Counted from the first letter of the stretch, positions 8,465 to 17,445 are shown. The stretch: 64,000 nt of DNA from Dokdonia sinensis (GCF_003688895.1 NZ_REFV01000004.1:186001-250000); one strand, 5' to 3'. The notes: generated by a model from the letters alone, not told the origin. A program made the numbers and translations.

Positions 8465-9482
8465 CAGGTCATATCGCACAACGTTTCTTGTCCTTATCGT
8501 AGGATTAGTGGTTTGCTTTCTGGCAAATCTCAGTTTAGGGTCTGTTGCTATTCCTATAAAAGATGTTTTTGCCAGCCTCACAGGAGGAGAAGTTTCAAAA
8601 TCCTCGTGGGAATTCATCATCTCCGACTATAGATTACCCAAAGCAATTACGGCCATCATCACCGGTGCTGGACTTGCAGTTTCTGGATTGCTTATGCAAA
8701 CGCTTTTTCGCAATCCGCTGGCGGGGCCATTTGTGCTCGGAATTAGTAGTGGAGCAAGTTTTGGGGTCGCGCTGTATATTTTGGGCGGGACGGCCTTGGG
8801 AATATCGGCGGGAGTGCTCGGTGGAAAATGGGGATTGATTGCTTCGGCGAGTTTGGGGAGTTTTGGGGTGTTGCTTATTGTCCTTGCCGTGGCAAGTCGC
8901 ATACGTGATACGATGGCGCTTCTTATTATTGGGCTAATGGTAGGAAGCCTTACGAGTGCCGTCGTCAGCATTCTAGCCTATTTTAGTAAAGCCGAAGAAC
9001 TGCAACGCTACGTGTTTTGGAGTTTTGGAAGTCTGGGCGACCTTTCTTGGCAAGGTGTTTCTATATTGACAATTTGTTTTACGGTTGGTATTTTAATCTC
9101 CATATTCTGTTTAAAATCACTCAATGCGTTTCTTCTGGGTGACGCTTACGCGAAAACGCTGGGCATCAAACATTCCCGAGCGCGATTATTAATCATTATT
9201 GCCACGAGTTTACTAGCAGGGAGCATCACCGCGTTTGCAGGGCCTATCGCTTTTGTGGGACTTGCTGTTCCACATTTAGTACGCCAAGTTATTCCTACCT
9301 CAAATCATATTATCTTGTTGCCATCAGTCATTCTAGGCGGTGCAATTTTAATGCTTGTTTGTGATACCATTGCGCAGATTCCGCATAGTGAGTTCACGCT
9401 TCCCATAAATGCAATAACTGCGATTGTGGGTGCTCCGGTTGTGATTTGGTTACTGGTACGTAAAAAGAAATTGATGTTTTAA
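8454..9482 (+). CDS. btuC: FecCD/BtuC-type ABC transporter permease
   Basis: About 342 aa with some nine to ten hydrophobic segments and the FecCD-family motif GPIAFVGLAVPHLVRQ near residue 280. The frame is open back to an ATG at 8394, but that would overlap the binding-protein gene by 71 bases. A TTG at 8454 gives the usual N terminus (a short polar tail before FLVLIVGLVV) and an 11-base overlap, so I prefer it. It pairs with the ATPase downstream to move cobalamin across the inner membrane. Confidence 0.85.
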   Translation: MESSRSYRTTFLVLIVGLVVCFLANLSLGSVAIPIKDVFASLTGGEVSKSSWEFIISDYRLPKAITAIITGAGLAVSGLLMQTLFRNPLAGPFVLGISSGASFGVALYILGGTALGISAGVLGGKWGLIASASLGSFGVLLIVLAVASRIRDTMALLIIGLMVGSLTSAVVSILAYFSKAEELQRYVFWSFGSLGDLSWQGVSILTICFTVGILISIFCLKSLNAFLLGDAYAKTLGIKHSRARLLIIIATSLLAGSITAFAGPIAFVGLAVPHLVRQVIPTSNHIILLPSVILGGAILMLVCDTIAQIPHSEFTLPINAITAIVGAPVVIWLLVRKKKLMF

Positions 9483-10276
9483 TGAGCAATGAAAAGCAAC
9501 ATAGCGTCCTTTTTACAAATCGATTGAGCGTAGGCTACTCCGGTTCATCATCTGATGTGGTTGTAGCTTCTGACATTTCCATAGAATTGAAAAAAAGCCA
9601 ACTCGTAGGGCTTATCGGTATCAATGGTTCGGGAAAATCTACTTTGCTCCGAACAATTGCCGGATTGCAGGAACCGCTTTCTGGCACTATTGAGATTGCT
9701 GGTAAATCTATTACAAATTATACACCCGATATTCTTGCGCAATCGTTAAGCGTAGTGCTTACTGGACAGGCAATTTCTAAAAACCTGACCGTTCTGGAAC
9801 TGGTGGCGCTGGGGAGACAGCCGTATACGAATTGGCTCGGCACATTAACTGATAATGACAAATCCATTATCAAATACGCCCTTGAAGCCACCGAAACATT
9901 AGAGTTTAAAGACAGAAAATGCTACGAGTTAAGTGACGGCCAATTACAGCGTGTCCTCATTGCGAGAGCACTCGCACAAGACACCCAGCTTATCCTTCTA
10001 GACGAGCCGATGACCCATCTGGATTTACACCACAAAGCTTCTATTTTACAACTCCTAAAATCCATTGCCCACGAGCAAGGTAAAACCGTATTGTTTTCTA
10101 CTCACGATATAGAATACGCGCTACAACTCTGCGATAAGGTTGTTGTGATGCAAGAGGGTCTCGCACGATTTGATACTCCGCAACAATTGATTGAGGACGG
10201 CGTAATAGATGGGTTATTTCCGTCTAAAACTGTTCTTTTTGATAGGGAGTCGATTCGGTTTTCTATTGATAAATAA
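9482..10276 (+). CDS. btuD: ABC transporter ATPase (BtuD-like)
   Basis: 264 aa. Walker A GINGSGKSTLL, Q-loop region, signature LSDGQLQRVLIARAL, Walker B LILLDEPMTHLD and switch histidine FSTHD are all present, so it should be an active ATPase of the FecE/BtuD class. The ATG shares a base with the permease stop (TAATG), indicating translational coupling. It completes the binding protein/permease/ATPase set. Confidence 0.88.
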   Translation: MSNEKQHSVLFTNRLSVGYSGSSSDVVVASDISIELKKSQLVGLIGINGSGKSTLLRTIAGLQEPLSGTIEIAGKSITNYTPDILAQSLSVVLTGQAISKNLTVLELVALGRQPYTNWLGTLTDNDKSIIKYALEATETLEFKDRKCYELSDGQLQRVLIARALAQDTQLILLDEPMTHLDLHHKASILQLLKSIAHEQGKTVLFSTHDIEYALQLCDKVVVMQEGLARFDTPQQLIEDGVIDGLFPSKTVLFDRESIRFSIDK

Positions 10277-10334
10277 GTTTGGAATTTGACTGTGAGGCGC
10301 GGTTAATTTTTATCTTTACTTTTAGAAGTTAATT

Positions 10335-10559
10335 ATGCTTTCAGAACTGCTATATCCGTTTTTCGGTTGGATGTACCTTTGGGTACGTTATCGAGATAGC
10401 GCAAAGATCAAGAATGTTCTCGAAAAAGAATTTGACGGGAGCTATTATGATTGCGGAGCGATTAAGATGCTTCAAGTATTTGGTTATTTATTCATCAGTC
10501 TTTTGATTGTATTTTTAGTTTCTGTAGTCTATTCTACAATTATTAAATCCCTTAGTTAA
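10335..10559 (+). CDS. Small membrane protein, unknown
   Basis: 74 aa, with one hydrophobic segment near the C terminus (FGYLFISLLIVFLVSVVYS) and an aromatic N terminus (YPFFGWMYLWVRY). It lies between the ABC ATPase and rmuC in the same direction, 7 bases before the rmuC start, so co-transcription is likely. No family is recognised. The coding assignment rests on placement and composition. Confidence 0.55.
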   Translation: MLSELLYPFFGWMYLWVRYRDSAKIKNVLEKEFDGSYYDCGAIKMLQVFGYLFISLLIVFLVSVVYSTIIKSLS

Positions 10560-10566
10560 TTCATTT

Positions 10567-11970
10567 ATGTCCGAAACGCTTACCTTTTTCATTATCGCCA
10601 TCATCTGCCTCATTGTAGGCGCTGTGCTGGGTATGTTCATTGCAAATCTGAAAAAGAAAAGTGAGCTGGGCGGGATTACAGAACGGCTCAATCAGGAAGA
10701 AATGAAGGTGGTGGAACTTAGGGACGCTTTCGCGAAAGCGCAACAAGAAACCACGCAACTCCGCTCTGAAAATGCAACGCAAATCGAAAAGTTACGCAGT
10801 CAGTTTGGAGAAGAAATCAATACGGTACGCAAGGAAAAAGACTTCTTCCAAAACGAACTTACCGCACGAAACGTAGCTTTTGAAAATCTCGAAAGTCGGA
10901 TGAACGAGAAGACCGAAGAACTCGAAAAACTACAGGAAAAGTTTACCAAAGATTTTGAGATTGTCGCACAGAAGATACTAGATGACAAGTCAAACAAATT
11001 TACGCTTCAGAACAAGCAGAACCTAGATATCATCCTGAAACCACTACAAGAAAAGATACAGCATTTTGAAAAGCGTGTCGAGGAAACAAACAAGGAAGCG
11101 ATAGATCGAACATCTGCGCTACGTGAGCAAATTAAGGGACTCACGGCACTTAACGAGCAAATGTCTAAGGAGGCAAACAACCTTACTAAAGCCCTTAAAG
11201 GAGACAGCAAGACACAAGGAAACTGGGGCGAACTCGTACTCGAACGTGTGCTTGAAAAATCGGGGCTAGAAAAAGATAGAGAGTACTTCTTGCAACAAAG
11301 TTTTACAAACGAAGATGGAAATCGCGTCTTGCCTGATGTGGTGATTCACCTGCCAGACAACAAGAAAATGATTGTAGACAGTAAAGTGTCCTTACGTGCC
11401 TACGAACGTTATGTAAATGAAGAGGATCCGCACTTGAGAGATGGTCATTTAAAAGAACACGTAAATGCCCTGAAACGTCACGTCGTACAACTGGGCGCCA
11501 AAAATTACCACGATCTCTACCAGATAGAAAGTCCTGACTTTGTCCTGCTTTTTATCCCTATAGAACCTGCCTTTGCCATTGCGATAAATAGTGACAACCA
11601 GCTCTACAATCAGGCGTTTGAGAAGAATATTGTTATCGTTACTCCTTCTACCCTACTTGCAACCTTACGCACCATAGACTCTATGTGGAACAACGAGAAA
11701 CAACAACAAAATGCACTGGAGATTGCCACTCAAGCAGGAAGATTGTATGATCAGTTTGTAAATCTTACAGACGATTTAATTAAAGTGGGGAATCAACTCC
11801 GTACCGTGCAAGGAAGTTATGATGGTACAATGAAGAAACTCACGGGTCAAGGCAATTTGATAAAAAAGGTGGAGAAACTCAAAAAATTAGGAATCAAACA
11901 GAAAAAACACATTAACGAGAAACTTGTAGAAAGAGCCACGGGCGACGATACACTATCTCTAGAAGAATAG
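10567..11970 (+). CDS. rmuC: DNA recombination protein RmuC
   Basis: 467 aa. An N-terminal membrane anchor (LTFFIIAIICLIVGAVLGMFI) is followed by a coiled coil of about residues 30-190 rich in E/K/Q, then the RmuC domain with GNWGELVLERVLEKSGL, LPDVVIHLPDNKKMIVDSKVSL and IVTPSTLLATLRTI. RmuC family proteins are predicted nucleases that limit inversions at short repeats. A palindrome copy at 10725 encodes AFAKA inside the coiled coil, where it fits the helical pattern. The following small gene starts 5 bases after the stop. Confidence 0.92.
   Translation: MSETLTFFIIAIICLIVGAVLGMFIANLKKKSELGGITERLNQEEMKVVELRDAFAKAQQETTQLRSENATQIEKLRSQFGEEINTVRKEKDFFQNELTARNVAFENLESRMNEKTEELEKLQEKFTKDFEIVAQKILDDKSNKFTLQNKQNLDIILKPLQEKIQHFEKRVEETNKEAIDRTSALREQIKGLTALNEQMSKEANNLTKALKGDSKTQGNWGELVLERVLEKSGLEKDREYFLQQSFTNEDGNRVLPDVVIHLPDNKKMIVDSKVSLRAYERYVNEEDPHLRDGHLKEHVNALKRHVVQLGAKNYHDLYQIESPDFVLLFIPIEPAFAIAINSDNQLYNQAFEKNIVIVTPSTLLATLRTIDSMWNNEKQQQNALEIATQAGRLYDQFVNLTDDLIKVGNQLRTVQGSYDGTMKKLTGQGNLIKKVEKLKKLGIKQKKHINEKLVERATGDDTLSLEE
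10725..10740. repeat. 16-bp palindrome copy 3 (in rmuC)
   Basis: Perfect CGCTTTCGCGAAAGCG, read in frame as AFAKA within the RmuC coiled coil. Confidence 0.95.
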
Positions 11971-11974
11971 CCTT

Positions 11975-12343
11975 ATGAAAAAAATTCTCATTACCATCCT
12001 GCTCGTGATTGTAGTTCTGGCAACCATCTGGTACGCATTTATCTATTTTGTTCCCTATAGTGAAGGAACTCGCTCGGGAGAACTTATTAAGGTTTCTAAC
12101 AAAGGCGTGATTTTTAAAACCTGGGAAGGCGAGATAAGTCAGGGGATTAGTGGTGCTCAGATTTTCAGTTTTTCTGTTTTGGACAAGGAGGAGGAAGTCA
12201 TTAAAAAACTACAGGAATACCAAGGTAGTTACGTTAAGCTGGAATATGTAGAACGTTTTGGCACCTTTGCCTTTTGGGGAGATACGAAATATTTTATCAC
12301 AGGAGTTGTAAAAGAAAAATCCCCGCATTTTAGCAGGGATTGA
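11975..12343 (+). CDS. Conserved small membrane-anchored protein
   Basis: 122 aa with one N-terminal transmembrane segment (ILITILLVIVVLATIWYAFIYFV) and a compact soluble part (SEGTRSGELIKVSNKGVIFKTWEGEISQG...). I recall relatives in Flavobacteriia carrying a misleading '6-phosphogluconate dehydrogenase' label; nothing in this short sequence supports that activity (no dinucleotide-binding motif). It follows rmuC by 4 bases. The stop codon lies inside a terminator hairpin (about 12318-12342). Confidence 0.7.
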   Translation: MKKILITILLVIVVLATIWYAFIYFVPYSEGTRSGELIKVSNKGVIFKTWEGEISQGISGAQIFSFSVLDKEEEVIKKLQEYQGSYVKLEYVERFGTFAFWGDTKYFITGVVKEKSPHFSRD

Positions 12344-12350
12344 TGTTTTT
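12318..12350 (+). terminator. Intrinsic terminator after the rmuC operon
   Basis: AATCCC...GGGATT hairpin overlapping the last codons of the small membrane protein, followed by a T-run on the plus strand. Confidence 0.7.
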
Positions 12351-12352
12351 TT

Positions 12353-12389
12353 GCTTTCGCGAAATTTACTCTCAACTTATTTCAAGAGC
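12353..12389. repeat. Composite intergenic repeat, half-palindrome form
   Basis: GCTTTCGCGAAA followed by TTTACTCTCAACTTATTTCAAGAGC. The left half of the palindrome is kept and the right half is replaced by a tail also seen at 25403, 29764 and 36415. It lies between convergent genes. Confidence 0.75.
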
Positions 12390-12401
12390 ATTAAAATCAT
12401 C

Positions 12402-13148
12402 TTATTCTTTTATAATACGCTTACTCGCAATTCCATTCTCTGAGGTGATTTGAAGGATATACATCCCCGCTTCTAAATCCGAAATATCTACAATACTTTC
12501 ATTTGCCGAAAGTTCTTGCGAGCGTATGCTTTGCCCGAGTACTGAAAATATTTCCACTTGCGCCCGTTCTGATGTGTGAACAAATGAGATGTTTACTATG
12601 TCGCTAGCAGGGTTTGGAAATAGTTTTATATTCTGAGCAAATAAAGCATCATCCACACCTAAATTAAATCCGACAACTGTAGACCCGCGATTATTACTTC
12701 CGTGCGCCCCGAAGTTTAAACTTGAAGGGCTCCGTGCCCAAACAAGCATAATACTGGCATCATCTGGGTCAAAAGTGTAATCTGTATCATCGCTTCCCGT
12801 AAGTCCTCTTGTTGCGACTACCGTGCGCTCACCTCCACTAACATCATCCGATACTAAAGTCCAATCCTGGGTATCTGTGGGTGGCGTCGCTCCTACTCCG
12901 GTAAATCTACGATCATTAAATCCTGTGCTGTCATAAGTAACCACATCTCCTCCATTAGTCATAGAGGTGACGCCAAAACCTACACCTAACCAAATATTAT
13001 CTGGACCTATCATCGTAAGTGTTACACCATCATCATCTATATCTAGTTGGGCCGAGTAACCTGCCGAAAAAACAACCTCGCCCGTGGTTACTTGGGCATT
13101 TGATATCCCAAATGTTAGTAGTGCCATTAATAAAGTAATTTTTTTCAT
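12402..13148 (-). CDS. Secreted protein with DOMON-like domain and T9SS sorting tail
   Basis: 248 aa. Signal peptide ending SNAQ, then a DOMON-like beta-sandwich (WLGVGFGVTSMTNGGDVVTYDSTGFNDRRFTGVG...), a fold that often binds heme or sugar. The C-terminal ~75 residues are a type A T9SS sorting domain (LFPNPASDIVNISF...GMYILQITSENGIASKRIIKE), so export through the type IX system is expected. Its ATG overlaps the stop of the ankyrin gene by 4 bases, so the two form an operon. Ligand unknown. Confidence 0.75.
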   Translation of the reverse strand: MKKITLLMALLTFGISNAQVTTGEVVFSAGYSAQLDIDDDGVTLTMIGPDNIWLGVGFGVTSMTNGGDVVTYDSTGFNDRRFTGVGATPPTDTQDWTLVSDDVSGGERTVVATRGLTGSDDTDYTFDPDDASIMLVWARSPSSLNFGAHGSNNRGSTVVGFNLGVDDALFAQNIKLFPNPASDIVNISFVHTSERAQVEIFSVLGQSIRSQELSANESIVDISDLEAGMYILQITSENGIASKRIIKE

Positions 13149-13678
13149 AAGTGTTTTTTTAGAAGGTTAGTAAGCGTTTCATTTTTCATTAAAATAGCAT
13201 AATCCAGCGCGGTATTGCCTCGATTATCCTTAAGCGATGTATCTGCTTTGTAATTGAGCAACAAAGTTGCAATTTCATTTTGCTGGAACATTGTGGCATA
13301 CAAGAGGGCGGTAGTTCCGTTTGCATCTGTCACATTGGGATCTGCACCATATTCCAGTAGCAATTGTACAATTTTTATCGCACCCTTGACCGTCGCTGCC
13401 ATTATTGCACTTCCGTAGTTACTTTCCTCGTTTATTGAAGCGCCGTTTTTAAGTAATTCTTTTGCAACTTCAAAATTAGCGTGATATGCTGCTAAAATGA
13501 GCGGAGAATAACCCTCGGCATTTTTTGTGTTTAAAGTATCAGGATGCTTTGCCAGTAATGTAACGAGCTCATCACTTGTCCCATTTCTGGCAATATCAAA
13601 AACATCTTGTGCTAACGCCTTCTGTAAAAACAGTCCTAATAAAAAAATAATAAAGAAACTTACTTTAGCGCTCTTCAT
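13145..13678 (-). CDS. Exported ankyrin-repeat protein
   Basis: 177 aa with an N-terminal signal (FFIIFLLGLFLQKALAQ) and about four ankyrin repeats (GYSPLILAAYHANFEVAKELLKNGA, YGSAIMAATVKGAIKIVQLLLEYGADP, GTTALLYATMFQQNEIATLLLNYKAD, GNTALDYAILMKNETLTNLLKKHL). The repeats fill nearly the whole mature protein, pointing to a pure binding role in the periplasm. It is translationally coupled to the DOMON/T9SS gene. Confidence 0.85.
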   Translation of the reverse strand: MKSAKVSFFIIFLLGLFLQKALAQDVFDIARNGTSDELVTLLAKHPDTLNTKNAEGYSPLILAAYHANFEVAKELLKNGASINEESNYGSAIMAATVKGAIKIVQLLLEYGADPNVTDANGTTALLYATMFQQNEIATLLLNYKADTSLKDNRGNTALDYAILMKNETLTNLLKKHL

Positions 13679-13770
13679 AAAATGTCATTCGTTTTAAACT
13701 TAAAAGATAAGTCATTTTATCTTTATACGAGGCAAAGCTCTCACATGTGAACACTTTTCTAGACCATATA

Positions 13771-13797
13771 CGAAAAAACGTCCTCTAAAGGACGTTC
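13771..13797 (-). terminator. Intrinsic terminator after the mini T9SS gene
   Basis: On the minus strand, an AACGTCC...GGACGTT hairpin followed by six Ts, just downstream of the 110-aa gene's stop. Confidence 0.8.
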
Positions 13798-13821
13798 AGT
13801 AATTTAAACTATTTGTAATAT

Positions 13822-14154
13822 TTATTGTTTAATCAATCGTTCGGTAATGGTTCTATCACCTTGATAAAAGGCAACAATATAGACTCCAGTCGGTAGTTTG
13901 TCTATAGGAATATCGGTCTCGACTTTTGAAAGCGGTGCCGAAAACACCTCGTCTCCTAGGATATTAAAAATGGATAGCTTTACCAGTTCACCAGACCTAT
14001 TGGTCACTTTTACAGCATCCTTTGATGGATTTGGATAAAACGAAAGTTCATTTTCTGAGAGAACATCTGTATTACTTTCAGAAGCCATTTCTTGACCAGA
14101 GGCAAATTGTATTGTGGTTACAAATAGTAGAAAACAAAGTAGTTTTTTAATCAT
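13822..14154 (-). CDS. Mini-protein: signal peptide plus T9SS sorting domain
   Basis: 110 aa. After a signal peptide (LLCFLLFVTTIQFASGQ) and about 18 polar residues, the rest is a type A T9SS sorting domain (SFYPNPSKDAVKVTN...VKLSIFNILGDEVF...LPTGVYIVAFYQGDRTITERLIKQ). No passenger domain is present. It may be an orphan tail left after loss of a passenger, or a small secreted protein in its own right. It has its own terminator and is separated from its neighbours. Confidence 0.75.
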   Translation of the reverse strand: MIKKLLCFLLFVTTIQFASGQEMASESNTDVLSENELSFYPNPSKDAVKVTNRSGELVKLSIFNILGDEVFSAPLSKVETDIPIDKLPTGVYIVAFYQGDRTITERLIKQ

Positions 14155-14241
14155 CGCTTTGGGGTGTCGCGGTTAATATACTAGCAATGTAAATGAAATT
14201 ATTTAACAATTTTCAATTTGAAAGAATAATCTTACATAAAA

Positions 14242-14269
14242 AATGCACTTTGTCGCCAAAGTGCATTTA
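14242..14269 (-). terminator. Intrinsic terminator after carB
   Basis: AAATGCACTTTG / CAAAGTGCATTT stem of about 12 bp with a short loop, followed on the minus strand by a T-run; it lies about 55 bases beyond the carB stop. Confidence 0.8.
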
Positions 14270-14293
14270 AATGAATGTATTATTTAATCTTTT

Positions 14294-14307
14294 GCTTTCG
14301 CGAAAGC
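14294..14307. repeat. 14-bp palindrome copy 4 (intergenic, beside carB)
   Basis: Perfect GCTTTCGCGAAAGC between the carB stop and its terminator hairpin; the right flank continues GTACTCAAACTTAG, similar to the composite repeat tail. Confidence 0.95.
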
Positions 14308-14324
14308 GTACTCAAACTTAGTAT

Positions 14325-17177
14325 CTACTTACTCAGGTACATTTTACGTCTTGCATAAAGATCATAAAAAGCATCATCACGCAAATTATCGATAAAGAGT
14401 ATACTCTCCCCCGTACTCTTCATTTCTGGTCCAAGTTTCTTATTTACATTATGGAATTTGTTAAAAGAGAACACAGGTTGCTTAATCGCATATCCTTCTA
14501 ATTGTGGGTTAAAGGTGAAGTCTTTAACCTTTTTCTCTCCTAGCATAACCTTAGTCGCATAGTTTACATATGGCTCTTTATATGCCTTTGCAATAAAAGG
14601 AACCGTGCGGGAGGCTCTCGGGTTTGCCTCGATGATATATACCTTGTCATCTTTTATAGCAAACTGAATATTTATAAGACCTACGGTTTCAAGCGCGAGT
14701 GCTATCTTCTTGGTGTGATCTTTTATTTGTTCTAAAACAAGATCCCCCAAATTAAACGGTGGTAATGTTGCGTTTGAGTCTCCAGAATGAATGCCACAAG
14801 GCTCAATATGCTCCATAATACCGATGATGTAAACATCCTCTCCATCACAGATAGCATCTGCCTCAGCCTCTATCGCTCCATCGAGATAATGATCTAAAAG
14901 TAATTTATTGTTTGGGATCTTGCGCAATAAATCTACCACGTGCTCCTCTAGTTCTTTGTCATTAATTACAATTTTCATTCCCTGTCCTCCTAATACATAA
15001 GAGGGTCTTACAAGAATGGGGTAATCTAGTTTTTGTGCTACTGCAAGAGCCTGATCTGCAGTTTCGGCAACGTCAAACTCTGGATAGGGGATGTCTAGCT
15101 TTTTTAGCAATGAAGAGAAGCTTCCGCGATCTTCGGCAAGATCTAGTGCTTGGAAACTCGTTCCTAAAATCTTAATACCATAGCGATCAAGCTTTTCGGC
15201 TAGTTTTAGAGCGGTCTGTCCTCCTAACTGAACGATTACACCTTCTGGCTTTTCGTGCTGGATGATATCGTAAATATGTTCCCAGAAAACAGGCTCAAAA
15301 TATAGCTTGTCTGCCGTATCAAAATCGGTCGATACGGTTTCTGGATTACAGTTAATCATTATAGTCTCATAACCACACTCTGCTGCCGCAAGAACACCGT
15401 GTACACAGCAATAATCAAACTCGATTCCCTGACCTATTCGATTTGGGCCCGAGCCTAAAACAATTATCTTCTTTTTATCAGATACGATGCTTTCATTATC
15501 TGCATACTTCTCACCGTCTGCCGTTTCCATCTCGTTCTCAAAAGTGGAGTAGAAATAAGGTGTCTGAGCCACAAACTCTGCCGCACAAGTGTCGACAAGC
15601 TTGTACACTCGCTTTATTTTTTGCTCTTCGCGCTTCTTATAAACCTCGCTCTCCAGACATTTGAGCATATGTGCAATCTGACGATCTGCAAATCCTCTTT
15701 GCTTAGCCTCTAGCATTAATTCGCGAGGTAAAGAATCTATATTATATGTAGAGATTTCCTTCTCCATCGCATACAGTTCCTCGTATTGTTTAAGGAACCA
15801 CATATCGATTTTAGTAATTTCATGTATACGACTCAACGGAATTCCCATTTGTATAGCATCATATATCACAAATACACGGTCCCAGCTAGCATATGTTAGC
15901 TTCTCGATAATCTGGTCGTAATCTTTGTAACCTTTACCATCTGCCCCTAACCCGTTTCTTTTAATTTCTAAGGATTGCGTGGCTTTATGAAGTGCTTCTT
16001 GAAAAGATCTTCCGATTCCCATTACCTCTCCTACAGATTTCATTTGCAATCCTAGCGTACGGTCACTTCCCTCAAATTTATCAAAATTCCATCGTGGTAT
16101 TTTTACAATCACATAATCCAGTGTAGGCTCAAAAAGCGCAGAAGTAGATTTTGTGATCTGGTTATCCAGTTCATCCAGGTTATACCCTATGGCTAGTTTA
16201 GTTGCAATTTTTGCAATAGGATACCCCGTTGCTTTAGAAGCCAGTGCAGAAGAACGTGATACACGTGGATTAATTTCGATTGCAATGATTTCTTCTTCAT
16301 TATCAGGATTTACGGCAAACTGTACATTACATCCACCAGCAAAATCTCCGATGCTGCGCATCATATGGATAGCCATATCTCGCATCTTTTGGTATGTAAC
16401 ATCAGATAATGTCATTGCGGGTGCTACGGTTATTGAATCTCCAGTATGAATTCCCATAGGATCCATATTTTCAATAGCGCATATAATAACTACATTATCA
16501 TTACTATCCCTTAAGAGCTCGAGCTCATATTCTTTCCAGCCTATGAGCGCTTTATCTATCATTACCTCGTGCACAGGTGACGTCTCCAGACCTCTGGATA
16601 ATAATTCGTCAAAATCTTTTTCTTCAAATACAAAAGAAGCACCAGCTCCTCCCAAAGTAAAAGATGAGCGTATTACAAGCGGAAATCCAAATTCTTGAGC
16701 AATCTCTTTTCCTTTCAAAAAAGAATTAGCACTAGATTGCGGTGCCATAGGTATTCCTATCTCTCGCATCAAAGTCTTAAATTGGTCTCTATCTTCAGTA
16801 ATATTTATTGCAGCAATGTCAACACCAATGAGTTCAACCCCAAAATCTTTCCAAATACCTTTCTCATCTGCCTCAATACATAAGTTTAATGCAGTCTGAC
16901 CACCCATGGTAGGAAGTACAGCATCAATATTAGGATGCTTTTTCAGAATCTGTACTATGGACTTTGTATTTAAAGGCAACAAGTAAACGTGATCTGCCAT
17001 AGACGGATCCGTCATAATCGTAGCCGGATTTGAATTGATAAGAATGGTTTCAATTCCATCTTCTGTTAGTGAGCGCAAAGATTGTGAACCTGCATAATCA
17101 AACTCGCAAGCTTGACCGATAACGATAGGGCCAGACCCTATAAGAAGTATGGATTTTAAGTCTTTGTTTTTAGGCAT
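14325..17177 (-). CDS. carB: Carbamoyl-phosphate synthase large subunit, without MGS domain
   Basis: 950 aa, with two homologous halves, each carrying an ATP-grasp unit (SGPIVIGQACEFDYAGSQ and GSGPNRIGQGIEFDY; NPRVSRSSALASKATGYPIA and NPRASRTVPFIAKAY). It makes carbamoyl phosphate from bicarbonate, ATP and glutamine-derived ammonia, with CarA, for pyrimidines and arginine. The E. coli enzyme is 1073 aa; here the protein stops about 25 residues after GPEMKSTGES, so the C-terminal methylglyoxal-synthase-like allosteric domain is absent. The stop is clean with a terminator behind it, so this looks natural rather than truncated. No carA is seen in the window. Confidence 0.97.
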   Translation of the reverse strand: MPKNKDLKSILLIGSGPIVIGQACEFDYAGSQSLRSLTEDGIETILINSNPATIMTDPSMADHVYLLPLNTKSIVQILKKHPNIDAVLPTMGGQTALNLCIEADEKGIWKDFGVELIGVDIAAINITEDRDQFKTLMREIGIPMAPQSSANSFLKGKEIAQEFGFPLVIRSSFTLGGAGASFVFEEKDFDELLSRGLETSPVHEVMIDKALIGWKEYELELLRDSNDNVVIICAIENMDPMGIHTGDSITVAPAMTLSDVTYQKMRDMAIHMMRSIGDFAGGCNVQFAVNPDNEEEIIAIEINPRVSRSSALASKATGYPIAKIATKLAIGYNLDELDNQITKSTSALFEPTLDYVIVKIPRWNFDKFEGSDRTLGLQMKSVGEVMGIGRSFQEALHKATQSLEIKRNGLGADGKGYKDYDQIIEKLTYASWDRVFVIYDAIQMGIPLSRIHEITKIDMWFLKQYEELYAMEKEISTYNIDSLPRELMLEAKQRGFADRQIAHMLKCLESEVYKKREEQKIKRVYKLVDTCAAEFVAQTPYFYSTFENEMETADGEKYADNESIVSDKKKIIVLGSGPNRIGQGIEFDYCCVHGVLAAAECGYETIMINCNPETVSTDFDTADKLYFEPVFWEHIYDIIQHEKPEGVIVQLGGQTALKLAEKLDRYGIKILGTSFQALDLAEDRGSFSSLLKKLDIPYPEFDVAETADQALAVAQKLDYPILVRPSYVLGGQGMKIVINDKELEEHVVDLLRKIPNNKLLLDHYLDGAIEAEADAICDGEDVYIIGIMEHIEPCGIHSGDSNATLPPFNLGDLVLEQIKDHTKKIALALETVGLINIQFAIKDDKVYIIEANPRASRTVPFIAKAYKEPYVNYATKVMLGEKKVKDFTFNPQLEGYAIKQPVFSFNKFHNVNKKLGPEMKSTGESILFIDNLRDDAFYDLYARRKMYLSK

Positions 17178-17226
17178 TTCGAAAAAGTATTATGAGGAAT
17201 GTAAATTTATGAACTGACAGGGTATA

Positions 17227-17260
17227 AAAAAAGGTGTTACTTAGTAAAAAGCAACACCTG
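17227..17260 (-). terminator. Intrinsic terminator after rpmH
   Basis: GGTGTTAC / GCAACACC hairpin followed by a run of Ts on the minus strand, between rpmH and carB. Confidence 0.75.
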
Positions 17261-17283
17261 ATATGAACACCTTTAGGATGTCA

Positions 17284-17445
17284 TTATTTTTTATGTCTGA
17301 GTTCAGAAGATACACTGATTTTCTTTCTTCCCTTAGCACGACGACGTGCAAGAACCTTACGACCATTTGCACTAGCCATACGCTCTCTGAATCCGTGCTT
17401 GTTTCTTCTTTTTCTTTTTGACGGTTGAAACGTTCTTTTGCTCAT
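17284..17445 (-). CDS. rpmH: 50S ribosomal protein L34
   Basis: A 53-aa reading frame on the minus strand, beginning [19 protein letters not shown], then [22 protein letters not shown] and a short tail [11 protein letters not shown]. This is the invariant L34 pattern of a very basic protein of the large subunit. It has its own promoter (17516-17545) and its own terminator. Confidence 0.97.
   Translation of the reverse strand: MSKRTFQPSKRKRRNKHGFRERMASANGRKVLARRRAKGRKKISVSSELRHKK

Noticed and set aside
11975-12343. 6-phosphogluconate dehydrogenase label for the small protein after rmuC
   Set aside because: At 122 aa with one membrane anchor and no dinucleotide-binding motif it cannot be that enzyme.
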